This document shows, one piece after another, positions 45,596-54,694 of a DNA stretch of 64,000 bases. Numbering within the stretch: position 1 is the stretch's first letter; each line of letters starts with the position of its first letter. The notes under the pieces are model-generated. The model made no database searches and was not told the origin of the DNA. It saw nothing but the letters and a program-made list of their open reading frames with translations. The translations under genes and the position numbers were made by a program. The DNA is from Actinomycetota bacterium (GTDB lineage: Bacteria; Actinomycetota; Actinomycetes; Nanopelagicales; Nanopelagicaceae), in the NCBI GenBank assembly GCA_009699205.1, contig WLOP01000001.1, forward strand, positions 124,001-188,000, read 5' to 3'.

Positions 45596-46492
45596 ATGTC
45601 CAACATCAGCGAAGGCACGGCCCCCGACACTGGGGGTCGTGCTTTGGCTTGGACACCGAGTGGCCTTGAAATACAACGCCGCGCGATACGCAGAAAACAG
45701 AATCAGAGAAATACCCTCATAGCAATCATCTCAAGTGTTTTGGTCCTAGGCACACTTGCCATCGTTATGGTTTCCTCCCCTGGATGGAAAAGTCTGACCG
45801 ACACATTTTTCGCTTGGGCCTACGGTTTCGAAATACTTCCTAAAGTAATTTTGGGATTTTCGACCAATATCGGGTTAACAATTATTGCCGCCACCTGTGT
45901 GTCTATATTCGGAATGATCCTGGCGTTGACGCGAACATCGCGATCGCCTGCACTCGCCCCCTTTAGAATTTTGGCGACTATCTATGTAGATGTTTTCAGG
46001 GGTGTACCAATGCTCCTTATTATTTTGCTTGTAGGGTTTGGTCTTCCTGCCTTGCGCCTACCTTGGTTGACTAAGAATGTTCTTGTATTGGGAACAGTGG
46101 CGGTAATAATTACCTACTCGGCCTATGTTGCCGAAGTATTACGAAGTGGAATTCTGACTGTTCACCCCAGCCAACGTGCCGCAGCAAGATCCCTTGGACT
46201 CACCAATGGCCAAACTTTGCGACGGGTAGTTCTTCCTCAAGCACTGCGACGGGTAACTCCTCCACTTCTCAATGACCTTGTTTCGCTCATCAAGGACACA
46301 GGGCTCGTTTCTATCCTGGGCGTAACAGATGCGGTACGAGCAGCTCAAATCTCGAGCAGTCGCAGTTTTAACTACACGCCTTACGTAATGGCGGCGATTC
46401 TCTTCCTTTTGATAACCGTTCCATTAACTCGTTTTACCGATAGAACTATGCGAAAAGCCATTGAGCGCCAGAATGCGCAGGGCCTTGCATGA
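45596..46492 (+). CDS. ABC transporter permease (polar amino acid family)
   Basis: A 298-residue permease of the His/Glu/Gln/Arg type with an N-terminal helix after a basic region and about five core helices. The motif facing the ATPase is EVLRSGILTVHPSQRAAARSLGLTNGQTLRRVVLPQALR, near residues 180-218 (the EAA loop). It encodes a single permease, so it should form a homodimer. 20 bases after the binding protein; overlaps the ATPase gene by 4 bases. Confidence 0.93.
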   Translation: MSNISEGTAPDTGGRALAWTPSGLEIQRRAIRRKQNQRNTLIAIISSVLVLGTLAIVMVSSPGWKSLTDTFFAWAYGFEILPKVILGFSTNIGLTIIAATCVSIFGMILALTRTSRSPALAPFRILATIYVDVFRGVPMLLIILLVGFGLPALRLPWLTKNVLVLGTVAVIITYSAYVAEVLRSGILTVHPSQRAAARSLGLTNGQTLRRVVLPQALRRVTPPLLNDLVSLIKDTGLVSILGVTDAVRAAQISSSRSFNYTPYVMAAILFLLITVPLTRFTDRTMRKAIERQNAQGLA

Positions 46493-47250
46493 GTACCACT
46501 GACGTAATGCCTGTACTGAAAATTGAAAATCTTAGGAAGTCCTTCGGCAATGATGTCGTACTGCAAGATATCTCCATTGATGTACCCGTCCATACAGCGA
46601 CAGTCTTTATCGGTTCTTCCGGATCAGGTAAGTCGACTCTTCTGCGTTGTATCAATTTGCTTGATGCAATTGATGATGGAGTCATCAAGCTTGATGGACA
46701 AGATATTAGCGACCCTCGAGTCAATAGCGATGAGGTACGTCGCAAGCTTGGAATGGTTTTCCAATCATTCAATCTATTTCCTCACATGAGCGTTATCGAA
46801 AACATCACCCTCGCTCCAATCCACGTGCAAAAAATAGGTAAGGAAGAAGCTACCCAAAGCGCTCAACTCCTTCTTGAACGTTTTGGCTTGCTTGATAAGG
46901 CAAATACTTACCCAGATCGACTCAGCGGTGGGCAACAGCAACGGGTTGCAATCATTCGGTCATTAGCGCTAAAACCTAGGTTGCTCCTACTCGATGAGGT
47001 GACATCGGCTCTTGACCCAGTGCTTGTCAATGAAGTGCTCAGTACCGTTCGCGATCTCAAGCATGAAGGCATGACAATGGTCATTGCCACTCATGAGATG
47101 GGATTCGCCAAACAAGTAGCGGATGAAGTTTGTTTTTTGTATCAAGGGCGAATCGTTGAATTCGGTCCTCCCGAGAGAGTTCTTGAAAATCCTCTCGACC
47201 CACGAACTCAAGACTTCTTAAAGCGTGTGCATGAAGCTGGCCGCTTGTAG
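46489..47250 (+). CDS. ABC transporter ATPase (polar amino acid family)
   Basis: A 253-residue ATPase with Walker A GSSGSGKST, Q-loop VFQSFNLFPHMSV, signature LSGGQQQRVAI, Walker B LLLLDEVTSALDP and H-loop ATHEMGFA. Note Val in place of Pro in the usual DEPTSALD, common in some members of this family. Completes the SAM-IV-controlled importer. Two bases separate its stop from the next gene. Confidence 0.94.
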   Translation: MSTTDVMPVLKIENLRKSFGNDVVLQDISIDVPVHTATVFIGSSGSGKSTLLRCINLLDAIDDGVIKLDGQDISDPRVNSDEVRRKLGMVFQSFNLFPHMSVIENITLAPIHVQKIGKEEATQSAQLLLERFGLLDKANTYPDRLSGGQQQRVAIIRSLALKPRLLLLDEVTSALDPVLVNEVLSTVRDLKHEGMTMVIATHEMGFAKQVADEVCFLYQGRIVEFGPPERVLENPLDPRTQDFLKRVHEAGRL

Positions 47251-47252
47251 TT

Positions 47253-48041
47253 GTGACAGATATAAATTTTCACATAATCCCCGGCGATCCTCGCTCGTCA
47301 GTTATTTTGCATGTTCCCCACTCATCTCGCCTTATTCCATCTCACCTTCGAAGCCAGTTGCTTCTTGACGATCAAGCGCTCGACATTGAGCTCAATGAAA
47401 TGACTGACACCCATACCGAGGAAATTGCCAGAGAAAGTGCCAGCGGCAGCGCTATGAAACCGTGGCTCTTCATTAATAATTATTCGCGGCTAGTTATCGA
47501 TCCAGAGAGATTCCCTGACGCCCGCGAAAGCATGAATGCGGTGGGAATGGGAGCCGTGTATCTGAAAACCTCGGGTGGCCAAATTTTGCGCAACTCTAAT
47601 TCTCAACGCGACCAAGCTCTCATCGCAGAATTCTTTACTCCCTACGCAGGCGCGATCCAAGCCCTTGTTGGCGAACGTTTAGATAGCTTGGGCAAAGTCA
47701 CAATCATCGACACGCATTCCTACCGCCCAACCCCTCATCCAAGTTCGCTCAACCAAGAACAAAGGCGCCCAGAAATTTGTATCGGCACCGATGCTTTTCA
47801 TACGGCTGAATCCCTTTTGGCAAAAGCTCGCGAAGCATTCTCGGGCTTTTCTTCAGTTGTTGAGAACGAACCTTATGCCGGCACATATGTCCCACTTGCA
47901 TTCTACGAAATTGATAAACGCGTTCAGGCAATCATGATGGAGATCAGGGCAGATACCTTTTTAAATGAAGATTTATTGCCGCACCAAGGATTAACCAAAA
48001 TCGTTAAATCTCTCACTGATTTGATTGACTCAGTTAGCTAA
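47253..48041 (+). CDS. N-formylglutamate amidohydrolase family enzyme
   Basis: A 262-residue FGase/HutG-like metal hydrolase. Likely metal and catalytic residues are in LHVPHSSRLIP (His20, His23), TDTHTEE (Asp52, His54), NNYSRLVIDPERF (Arg79, Asp83, Arg86) and IIDTHSYRP (Asp153, His155). The family removes formyl or acyl groups from N-formyl amino acids. The GTG start is 2 bases after the ATPase stop, so it belongs to the SAM-IV-regulated operon. That control points to methionine: it may deformylate imported N-formylmethionine or another N-blocked sulfur amino acid. No other histidine-degradation gene is near, arguing against a Hut role. Confidence 0.87.
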   Translation: MTDINFHIIPGDPRSSVILHVPHSSRLIPSHLRSQLLLDDQALDIELNEMTDTHTEEIARESASGSAMKPWLFINNYSRLVIDPERFPDARESMNAVGMGAVYLKTSGGQILRNSNSQRDQALIAEFFTPYAGAIQALVGERLDSLGKVTIIDTHSYRPTPHPSSLNQEQRRPEICIGTDAFHTAESLLAKAREAFSGFSSVVENEPYAGTYVPLAFYEIDKRVQAIMMEIRADTFLNEDLLPHQGLTKIVKSLTDLIDSVS

Positions 48042-48043
48042 TA

Positions 48044-48874
48044 TCAATCAAGGAAGAAATCCATGAGAAAATCTTTCGTTCCTGGGACAACAGAATATTT
48101 CTCAAGGTCTGTGACTCCTTCAGAAGCGAGTACTTCATCATCTACAAAGAAATTGCCAGTGCAATCTGCAGATGATCGATTCAGGATGATGTAGGCCGAA
48201 TCGGCCAAAATTTCAGGAGTCCGACAGGTAGCAGTATCGATGCCAGGAATCATCGCCAGAGCTGCAGTGTCGATAGCCGTGCGTGGCCAAAGCGCATTGA
48301 CAGCAATCCCCTGTCGACGAAACTCCTCTGACATACCAAGTACGCACATGCTCATTCCGTACTTTGCCATTGTGTAAGCGACATGATTTTTGAACCATTT
48401 AGCTTTCATGGACAGCGGAGGCGAAAGGGTCAAAATATGAGGATTTCTGCCCTGTTCTGCCGAGAGTTGTAAATAGGGCAAAACCGCTTGAGAAGTCAAA
48501 AAGGTACCGCGGACATTTACATCGAACATCAAATCGAAACGTTTTGCTGGAGTTGCCTCGGTACGCGTTAAATTGATTGCACTTGCGTTGTTGATCAGAA
48601 TATCTATTCCGCCAAACTGAGCCGCAGCTTTTTCTACGGCAGCGGTGATTTGTTCTTCGTCGCGAATGTCGCATTGAATGGGAAGAGCCTCACCACCAGC
48701 GGCAACGATTTCGGCTGCTGCCGTGAAAATTGTACCTGGGAGTTTGGGGTTAATCTCAGCGGACTTGGCGGCAATGGCAACTTTCGCGCCATCGCGGGCT
48801 GCACGTAAAGCAATGGCTAAGCCGATCCCCCGTGAACCACCAGTAATAAAAATCCGCTTTCCTGCAAGTGTCAT
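48044..48874 (-). CDS. Short-chain dehydrogenase/reductase (HSDL2-like)
   Basis: A 276-residue SDR. Cofactor motif ITGGSRGIGLAIALRAARDG at the N-terminus, NNASAINL in the middle and the catalytic YTMAKYG; the Ser of the triad is in LTLSPPLSM. The AAKSAEINPKLPGTI and the P-rich LSPPLSM features resemble the HSDL2 subgroup, whose members act on lipid-like substrates. Overlaps the enoyl-CoA hydratase gene by 4 bases, so the two likely act on the same acyl or alkanol pathway. Confidence 0.9.
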   Translation of the reverse strand: MTLAGKRIFITGGSRGIGLAIALRAARDGAKVAIAAKSAEINPKLPGTIFTAAAEIVAAGGEALPIQCDIRDEEQITAAVEKAAAQFGGIDILINNASAINLTRTEATPAKRFDLMFDVNVRGTFLTSQAVLPYLQLSAEQGRNPHILTLSPPLSMKAKWFKNHVAYTMAKYGMSMCVLGMSEEFRRQGIAVNALWPRTAIDTAALAMIPGIDTATCRTPEILADSAYIILNRSSADCTGNFFVDDEVLASEGVTDLEKYSVVPGTKDFLMDFFLD

Positions 48875-49617
48875 TTCTTCTCGCCTCTCGTTGTGAATTT
48901 CATAAATGCTTCCATCGCTTCATCAGATTGCAAAGCCATCCGGAAGAGTTCTCCTTCAACTTCCATCACTTTTGAGACTGCTTCGTGAGAACGACTTTTA
49001 AGTAGAGCTTTAGTATTGATGACAGCAGTAGGTGGTTGTTCGGATATTTGCTTTGCCATCGCCATCGCTTGCTCTTGGGCATCATCGGCAACGATTGTTA
49101 CTAATCCCATTTCACGCGCTTCCTCGGCGCCAAAACTTTCGCCAGTGAGGAATATTCGAGCGGCTCTTTGATGACCGACCAACATAGGGAAGAGATAACT
49201 CGATCCGGCTTCAGGTACAAGCCCTAAGGAAACAAACGGCATAGAGAATCTAGCGGTTTGAGTAGCAAAGACGACATCGCAATGAAGAAGCATCGTAGTT
49301 CCGATACCAACGGCATTTCCTTGGACTATTGCGATCAACGGCTTGGGGAAATTATGGAGTTCCTGGAGAAATTGAAAACCTTCGGATTCCGGGCCAGTAG
49401 GAGGTGCGTCCATGAAGTCATGAATGTCATTTCCGGCGGTGAAGTTTGCACCTTCGCTGCGGATAACTACCGTGCGAATTCCGAAATCCCCCGCAGCATC
49501 ATGTAGGGAACGGAGAAGCTCGCCATACATGGCCCGAGTGATTGCGTTCATTTTGAGAGGACGGTTTAGGCTTAGGGTGAGGACTGCCCCATCCCTACTT
49601 GCAAAGATTTCATCCAT
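48871..49617 (-). CDS. Enoyl-CoA hydratase/isomerase family protein
   Basis: A 248-residue crotonase-fold protein. The oxyanion holes are in NFTAGNDIHDF and GNAVGIGTTM; the glutamate of the catalytic region is in LVPEAGSSYLFPML. Only one of the two hydratase glutamates is obvious, so isomerase or another crotonase activity is possible. First gene of a two-gene leftward unit with the SDR. The ATG at 49617 lies about 75 bases from the divergent LuxR-type gene. Confidence 0.9.
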   Translation of the reverse strand: MDEIFASRDGAVLTLSLNRPLKMNAITRAMYGELLRSLHDAAGDFGIRTVVIRSEGANFTAGNDIHDFMDAPPTGPESEGFQFLQELHNFPKPLIAIVQGNAVGIGTTMLLHCDVVFATQTARFSMPFVSLGLVPEAGSSYLFPMLVGHQRAARIFLTGESFGAEEAREMGLVTIVADDAQEQAMAMAKQISEQPPTAVINTKALLKSRSHEAVSKVMEVEGELFRMALQSDEAMEAFMKFTTRGEKK

Positions 49618-49692
49618 TGGGCAATCTTATGGGTCTTGGGCAGTAAAATATGGAGCACAATGGTGTCCTAGGCGGAGAGGCCGGCGAAACTG

Positions 49693-50010
49693 ATGGCGAC
49701 TGATATAACGATTGCGACAAGAGATTTAACCCCATTTGAGCGACTTGTCATGGATTTACTCTGTGAAGGTAAATCTAACGCTGCAATTGCAAAAGAAACG
49801 GCGCATACAGAAAAGGTTGTAGAAAATACTGTCAGCCGTACCGCTAAAGCTTTCGGAATTAAAGCCGATGGCGAAACCAACTTGCGCGTCCTTTTGGCTC
49901 TGGCCTATCGCACGCATTACGGAGATAAGGCTTTCGATCGACTAGCCGTTGCCTGTTCACACTATGAAGTTGGCCCAGATGGTCAATCTCTCTGTGCGCG
50001 CCACATTTAA
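49693..50010 (+). CDS. Stand-alone LuxR-type HTH protein
   Basis: A 105-residue protein made almost only of a LuxR/GerE-type HTH: LTPFERLVMDLLCEGKSNAAIAKE (helix 1-2) and VVENTVSRTAKAFGIKADGE (recognition helix region). No receiver or sensor domain exists. The C-terminal 35 residues contain two cysteines (VACSHYE, SLCARHI) and may sense metal or redox, or simply be structural. Could be an independent DNA-binding regulator. AGGCCGGCGAAACTG precedes the ATG. Confidence 0.8.
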   Translation: MATDITIATRDLTPFERLVMDLLCEGKSNAAIAKETAHTEKVVENTVSRTAKAFGIKADGETNLRVLLALAYRTHYGDKAFDRLAVACSHYEVGPDGQSLCARHI

Positions 50011-50146
50011 TCCTTTTCACCCGTTCATCCTTGATATAAATCACAGAGAGCAAAGGGCTACCACTCTGGTTTCTTGAAGTTCCTGATTTGGGCAGTAATA
50101 CCCTTTAATCGTTCTCAAGTGAGAACACTAAAGGAGAGAATTAAAA

Positions 50147-50728
50147 ATGAAACGTCGTACATTTGATGGAATCGTCACCCTTGTAGGTATGGGACTCAGC
50201 ATTTTTCTATTCATTGCCGCGGGTTTACTCAACTGGGGTTATAGCTTTGCAGATAGCGCAGTCTCTAGTCAGTTAGCTTCACAAACTATTACTCTTCCAG
50301 CATCCACAGGTAATGCTGATGAAGATGCAACAGTTACTCAGTTCTTTACCGACAATGGTGGAAAGCCAATGAGCACCGGTAAGCAAGCACAAATGTATGC
50401 CGATCACTATCTTGGCTATCACTTGTCAAAAATGCCGACCTACGCTGATGCATCAACAGCTAGTCGTTCAGCAGCAGGAGCACTAGCTTCTGACCCAAAG
50501 AATGCTGAACTGCAAGCTGCAGCAACTACAGCTAGCGCAACACTTGAAACAGTTTTCAAAGGAACCATGTTGCGCGGCACTCTCCTAACGGCTTATGCGT
50601 TCTGGGAGCTCGGACAAATTGCAAAGATTTCTGCAGGAGCAGTTCTTGTCGGCGGAATCTTATTACTCCTTCTATCGATTGCAGGGTGGTTGCACCTTCG
50701 TCGTACTCCACAAGAGGCGACGATCTAG
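50147..50728 (+). CDS. Two-helix membrane protein of unknown function
   Basis: A 193-residue protein: transmembrane helix at about 10-31, a roughly 120-residue outer domain rich in Ala, Ser and Thr (with NADEDATVTQFFTDNGGKPM), and a second helix at about 158-180 (ISAGAVLVGGILLLLLSIAG), then a short basic tail. Preceded by a strong AAGGAGAGAA site. Similar small membrane proteins with the same plan occur in actinobacteria, but I cannot name a family. It is a monocistronic unit closed by the terminator at 50755. Confidence 0.8.
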   Translation: MKRRTFDGIVTLVGMGLSIFLFIAAGLLNWGYSFADSAVSSQLASQTITLPASTGNADEDATVTQFFTDNGGKPMSTGKQAQMYADHYLGYHLSKMPTYADASTASRSAAGALASDPKNAELQAAATTASATLETVFKGTMLRGTLLTAYAFWELGQIAKISAGAVLVGGILLLLLSIAGWLHLRRTPQEATI

Positions 50729-50754
50729 CCCTCTACTCTCCGTGAGGGTGAAGA

Positions 50755-50788
50755 AAAACGCCCCCCGATTTCGATCGGGGGGCGTTTT
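50755..50788. terminator. Strong bidirectional terminator
   Basis: AAAACGCCCCCCGAT and its exact complement form a 15-bp perfect stem with a TTCG loop, followed by TTCTTT on the plus strand and TCTTC-rich sequence on the minus strand. It separates the membrane protein gene and ino1, which converge. Confidence 0.95.
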
Positions 50789-50813
50789 CTTTGCAACAAA
50801 ATAAAGGAAGGGC

Positions 50814-51911
50814 TTAACGTTCAACCGTTCCTGCAATGAACTCTTCAACGCGATTGTGCGCCTGCTCATCGGTGTACTGCACAGGTGGAGTCTTCATAAA
50901 GTAACTCGAAGGTGAAAGAAGTGGTCCACCGATTCCGCGGTCGAGACCAATCTTCGCGCAACGAAGTGCGTCGATGATTACTCCTGCTGAGTTTGGAGAA
51001 TCCCATACCTCTAACTTGTATTCCAAGTTCAACGGAACATCTCCGAATGCACGGCCTTCAAGGCGGACATAAGCCCACTTGCGATCATCGAGCCAAGGAA
51101 TGTAATCCGAAGGTCCGATATGAACATTCTTTTCGCCGAGATCGTGATCGAGTTGAGAAGTGACTGAATTAGTCTTTGAAATCTTCTTCGACTCAAGACG
51201 ATCGCGCTCCAACATGTTCTTGAAGTCCATATTTCCACCCACATTGAGCTGATAGGTGCGATCTAAGTGAACGCCGCGATCCTGGAAAAGTTTGGCCATA
51301 ATACGGTGGGTAATAGTTGCTCCCACCTGGCTCTTGATGTCATCTCCGACAATCGGTAATCCGGCTTTTGTGAATTTGTCGGCCCAGACTGGGTCGGATG
51401 CAATAAATACTGGAAGAGCGTTAACGAAAGCACATCCGGCATCGATCGCGCATTGCGCGTAGAACTTAGCTGCTTCCTCAGACCCCACAGGCAGGTAGCA
51501 GATGAGCACATCTACCGCTTCGTCTTTTAGAGTTTGGACTATATCGACAGATGGTGCAGTCGATTCAACAATTGTTTCGCGGTAATACTTTCCTAGTCCA
51601 TCAAGGGTCACGCCGCGTTGAACTTCGACGCCTGTCTTGGCAACGTTGGCAAATTTGATTGTGTTATTTTCACTTGCCCAAATAGCTGCAGCGAGGTCAA
51701 GACCAACTTTCTTGGCATCCACATCGAAAGCAGCAACAAATTTAACGCTGCTGATGTGATATCCCCCGACGACTGCATGCATCAAGCCGGGAATCTCTTG
51801 ATCGATGGCAGCATCTTGGTAGTAGGTAACGCCCTGGACGAGCGAATTGGCGCAGTTACCTACACCGATGATTGCAACACGAATGTCGCCTTTGCCTGTA
51901 GTGATCTTCAC
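50814..51911 (-). CDS. ino1: Inositol-3-phosphate synthase
   Basis: A 365-residue MIPS that isomerises glucose 6-phosphate to inositol 3-phosphate with NAD+. The NAD motif [16 protein letters not shown] is at the N-terminus; [28 protein letters not shown], and the C-terminal [17 protein letters not shown] are typical of the actinobacterial form. A GTG start at 51911 overlaps the padR stop (GTGA), a coupling common in actinobacteria. It supplies inositol for phosphatidylinositol and, with pimB at 61564, for mannosides. Confidence 0.96.
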   Translation of the reverse strand: MKITTGKGDIRVAIIGVGNCANSLVQGVTYYQDAAIDQEIPGLMHAVVGGYHISSVKFVAAFDVDAKKVGLDLAAAIWASENNTIKFANVAKTGVEVQRGVTLDGLGKYYRETIVESTAPSVDIVQTLKDEAVDVLICYLPVGSEEAAKFYAQCAIDAGCAFVNALPVFIASDPVWADKFTKAGLPIVGDDIKSQVGATITHRIMAKLFQDRGVHLDRTYQLNVGGNMDFKNMLERDRLESKKISKTNSVTSQLDHDLGEKNVHIGPSDYIPWLDDRKWAYVRLEGRAFGDVPLNLEYKLEVWDSPNSAGVIIDALRCAKIGLDRGIGGPLLSPSSYFMKTPPVQYTDEQAHNRVEEFIAGTVER

Positions 51912-52450
51912 ACTATTTTCCCTTCGGTTTTGATCATCTCTTCTAGCCAAGCGATTTCGCGCTCAGCCGATTCCAGAGAATGGCGTCGCCACTCTTCAAG
52001 ATATTTGTCGATTCCTACCGGGGATTTTTCAAGTTCCCCCCGGAGGATTTCTGCCTTCTCTTGCAGGCGGCGATTGCGCCCTTCAAGAATTCTTACGCGA
52101 TTAGTTCGCGATGTCGGGCTGAAAAAGGCGAAGCGAACTTCAAAGCCTTCGTCCTCCCATGTTTCTGGACTGACGGTTTCGGTAAGTTTGCTAAAACGGT
52201 CGCCGCCTTTTTTTGACAGGCAATAAACGATCCGCGAGCGGCGAGAGAGTCCGCCATCGCTAGCCACTGATTCTTCGATTAGACCTGCTTCGAGCATGCG
52301 ACGCAGTTGTGGGTAGAGAACAGAGAATGAGAGGGCGCGGAATGGCCCATAAATAGCTGTGAGACGTTTGCGCAGTTCATATCCATGCAAAGGACCCTGT
52401 GAGAGCAGCCCCAGGAGGGCAAACTCTAAGGATTCACTTCGCGAGCGCAT
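51908..52450 (-). CDS. PadR family transcriptional regulator
   Basis: A 180-residue PadR protein: winged helix with [23 protein letters not shown] and [20 protein letters not shown], wing residues [14 protein letters not shown], then a charged helical C-terminal domain for dimerisation. ATG at 52450 follows a GGGGAGTA site; a 9-residue longer frame exists. Translationally coupled to ino1, which it probably regulates together with itself. A candidate operator lies at 52483-52501. Confidence 0.93.
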   Translation of the reverse strand: MRSRSESLEFALLGLLSQGPLHGYELRKRLTAIYGPFRALSFSVLYPQLRRMLEAGLIEESVASDGGLSRRSRIVYCLSKKGGDRFSKLTETVSPETWEDEGFEVRFAFFSPTSRTNRVRILEGRNRRLQEKAEILRGELEKSPVGIDKYLEEWRRHSLESAEREIAWLEEMIKTEGKIV

Positions 52451-52482
52451 TGATACTCCCCTGCCGGTTATTCCCAATTATG

Positions 52483-52501
52483 TATCGAATCGATATATCG
52501 A
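52483..52501. promoter_or_regulatory. Repeated TATCGA half-sites, candidate PadR operator
   Basis: TATCGA-A-TCGATA (52483-52495) is a perfect inverted repeat, and a further TATCGA (52496-52501) follows at once. It lies 33 bases before the padR start, between padR-ino1 and the uraA leader. The position suits autoregulation and possibly control of uraA; binding is not shown by sequence. Confidence 0.45.
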
Positions 52502-52509
52502 ATGCTTAT

Positions 52510-52671
52510 CTAATCCTACTCGGGGGCTCTTTGCAACCCGAAAGGGGGGATCTCCGACGGCGTGGCGTACCCGAAGGTAAGCACCCTTCCCAAATTGAGC
52601 GTTCTACCCTTATCGAGCACATTCACCAGCGAGCGCCACCCTGGGCGTTGGCACTTAGGAAGGAATGATCA
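52510..52671 (+). other. Unassigned 5' leader of the uracil/xanthine permease gene
   Basis: This GC-rich leader has GGAAGGAATGATCA just before the start at 52672, a TACC-CGAA-GGTA hairpin near 52567-52578 and GCGCC/GGCGT arms further down (about 52632-52653). No known riboswitch or PyrR-type motif was recognised. It may be structured and regulate the transporter. Confidence 0.4.
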
Positions 52672-53931
52672 ATGTCTCTACTCTCGTGGAAACTTCATGG
52701 CACCGGTAAAACCATCGGCGCAGGAGAAGTCGTTTCAACAGATGAGCGTTTAAGTTGGCCCCGCACCATCGGAGTTGGTATCCAACACATTGCCGCCATG
52801 TTTGGCGCCACATTCTTGGTCCCTCTGCTGACTGGCTTGCCAGCAACTACCACTTTATTTTTCTCAGGTATCGGCACCCTCCTCTTTTTGGCAATCACCA
52901 AAAACCGTGTTCCTAGCTACTTAGGTTCTTCTTTTGCATTCTTGGCCCCCATCGCAGCTGCAAAAGCTGGTGGAGGGATGTCTTATGCCCTTGGCGGCGT
53001 CGTGGCAACGGGTGTGATTTTGGCGCTTGTCGGTCTTATCGTGAAAGCTGCTGGCGTCGGTTGGATTAACTGGCTCTTGCCTCCACTAGTGACAGGCACA
53101 ATTGTGATGGTCATCGGCTTGAACTTGGCTGGAGCTGCAAAAGATAACTTTGTCCAAGGTCCTTCCTGCGCAATCATTACTTTGGCATCCATTGGCTTAA
53201 TTGCTGCATATTCCCGTGGCTTCATGGGACGCATCAGCATCTTCCTTGGACTAGTTGTCGGATACCTCGCTGCATACCTCATGGGCGATGTAAATACCGA
53301 TGCAATCAAAAGTGCGAAAATCTTTGCTCTCCCAACTTTCACTGCACCAACTTTTGATGGGAAGGCAATCGCCCTCTTCTTGCCTGTTGTACTCGTGCTC
53401 ATCGCCGAAAACGTTGGCCATGTTAAGGCGGTTGCGGCTATGACCGGCAAGAACCTTGATGATCAAATGGGAATGGCTCTCTTCGCTGATGGCGTAGCCA
53501 CAACACTTGCAGGCGCTGGCGGAGGATCAGGAACCACAACATATGCTGAAAACATCGGCGTTATGGCTGCAACTCGTGTCTACTCAACGGCTGCTTATTG
53601 GGTCGCTGGCGCTGGCGCAATCTTGCTCTCGCTCTCGCCTAAATTTGGTGAAGTTCTCCACTCAACTCCTGCCGGTGTTCTTGGTGGCGTGGGAGTAGCT
53701 CTCTTCGGAATGATTGGTGTGCTTGGTGCACGAATCTGGATCGAAGGCAAAGTTGATTTCTCTAAATCAACAAACTTAATTATCGCTGCCTCAGCGCTCA
53801 TCATTGGAATATCCAATATGGCTTGGACTAGCGGAGATTACAAATTCGAGGGAATCATCAATGCAACTTTGGTTACAGTCATTGGTTACCAAGTATTAAA
53901 TTCAGTTGCAAAATCTCGCGGAAATTCATAA
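52672..53931 (+). CDS. Uracil/xanthine permease (NCS2 family)
   Basis: A 419-residue NCS2 transporter with about 14 helices. IQHIAAMFGATFLVPLLTG opens the family fold, LGSSFAFLAPI and VLVLIAENVGHVKAV with the substrate-binding Glu, and GGGSGTTTYAENIGVMAATRV with a second Glu are NCS2 signatures. UraA-like and PbuX-like members cannot be told apart confidently; the TTTYAENIG form suggests uracil type. Start ATG at 52672 follows GGAAGGAA. Ended by the terminator at 53973. Confidence 0.92.
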   Translation: MSLLSWKLHGTGKTIGAGEVVSTDERLSWPRTIGVGIQHIAAMFGATFLVPLLTGLPATTTLFFSGIGTLLFLAITKNRVPSYLGSSFAFLAPIAAAKAGGGMSYALGGVVATGVILALVGLIVKAAGVGWINWLLPPLVTGTIVMVIGLNLAGAAKDNFVQGPSCAIITLASIGLIAAYSRGFMGRISIFLGLVVGYLAAYLMGDVNTDAIKSAKIFALPTFTAPTFDGKAIALFLPVVLVLIAENVGHVKAVAAMTGKNLDDQMGMALFADGVATTLAGAGGGSGTTTYAENIGVMAATRVYSTAAYWVAGAGAILLSLSPKFGEVLHSTPAGVLGGVGVALFGMIGVLGARIWIEGKVDFSKSTNLIIAASALIIGISNMAWTSGDYKFEGIINATLVTVIGYQVLNSVAKSRGNS

Positions 53932-53972
53932 TCGTCAGCTAATAACGACCTAATACAGCGTTAAGAAGTAAG

Positions 53973-54024
53973 AAGAACGAGCTCGGGAATGGATTCACAT
54001 CTATCCCGGGCTCGTTCTTTCTTG
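53973..54024 (+). terminator. Rho-independent terminator after the NCS2 permease gene
   Basis: AAGAACGAGCTCGGGA (53973-53988) pairs with TCCCGGGCTCGTTCTT (54004-54019), a 16-bp stem with one G-U pair and a 15-base loop, followed by TCTTG. The next gene's TATA-like element TAATAT starts at 54025, so its -35 region overlaps this hairpin. Confidence 0.9.
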
Positions 54025-54036
54025 TAATATTGGCAA

Positions 54037-54684
54037 ATGATTCCGAGTCGCTTTGGTGAATATCTCGCGACATCAATCGTCATCATCTTAGCGCCCGGTC
54101 CAAGTGTTCTTTTTATTATTGCTAGGGCCGTTGCATGGGGACGTAAAACTGCACTCTTTACCGTCACTGGGAATGCATTTGGTTCTTTTATTCTCTCCTC
54201 ACTCGTGGCCGTTGGTTTAGGCCCGATTCTGCAACGTTCAGATGTTGCCTTTGCCGCAGTTCAATGGGGTGGTGGTGCCTACCTGATCTACTTAGGTATT
54301 CAGGCTTACAGAGATCGCCATGCCAGCGCTGCCGAAATGACAACCAAAAAAAGTGAAGAACCTTCTGCTATTCAATCAATGCGCGAAGGATTTTGGGTAG
54401 CGGTCCTAAATCCCAAAACCCTCGTTTTCTATGCAGCGGTTTTACCGCAATTCATCGACCGTAATCGCGGAAACGCCACGACGCAATTGCTTTTCTTAGG
54501 AATCGTGTTCGTCCTCATGTGTTGGTTCTCCGACGGTATCTGGGGCCTTCTAGCTGGAACCGCCCGCGAATGGTTGGCAACCGATGCATCACGTTTGGTG
54601 CTCCTTCGCGCAATTGGTGGGTGGGTAATGATGGGGCTCGGCTCATTCGTGGTTTATGGTGCTTTAGCGAGCGCTCTCGGGTAA
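54037..54684 (+). CDS. LysE/RhtB family amino acid exporter
   Basis: A 215-residue LysE-type exporter with about five to six helices. APGPSVLFIIARAVAWGRKTA at the N-terminus and GFWVAVLNPKTLVFYAAVLPQF in the middle are signatures of RhtB/LysE proteins, which export amino acids such as threonine or homoserine. Substrate unknown. TAATAT lies 6 bases before the ATG (leaderless). It ends 10 bases before the nuclease-like gene. Confidence 0.9.
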   Translation: MIPSRFGEYLATSIVIILAPGPSVLFIIARAVAWGRKTALFTVTGNAFGSFILSSLVAVGLGPILQRSDVAFAAVQWGGGAYLIYLGIQAYRDRHASAAEMTTKKSEEPSAIQSMREGFWVAVLNPKTLVFYAAVLPQFIDRNRGNATTQLLFLGIVFVLMCWFSDGIWGLLAGTAREWLATDASRLVLLRAIGGWVMMGLGSFVVYGALASALG

Positions 54685-54694
54685 TACTTAAGCC

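Noticed and set aside
47253-48041. Histidine utilisation (HutG) role for the N-formylglutamate amidohydrolase-like gene
   Set aside because: No other hut gene is nearby, and it is coupled to a SAM-riboswitch-controlled transporter.
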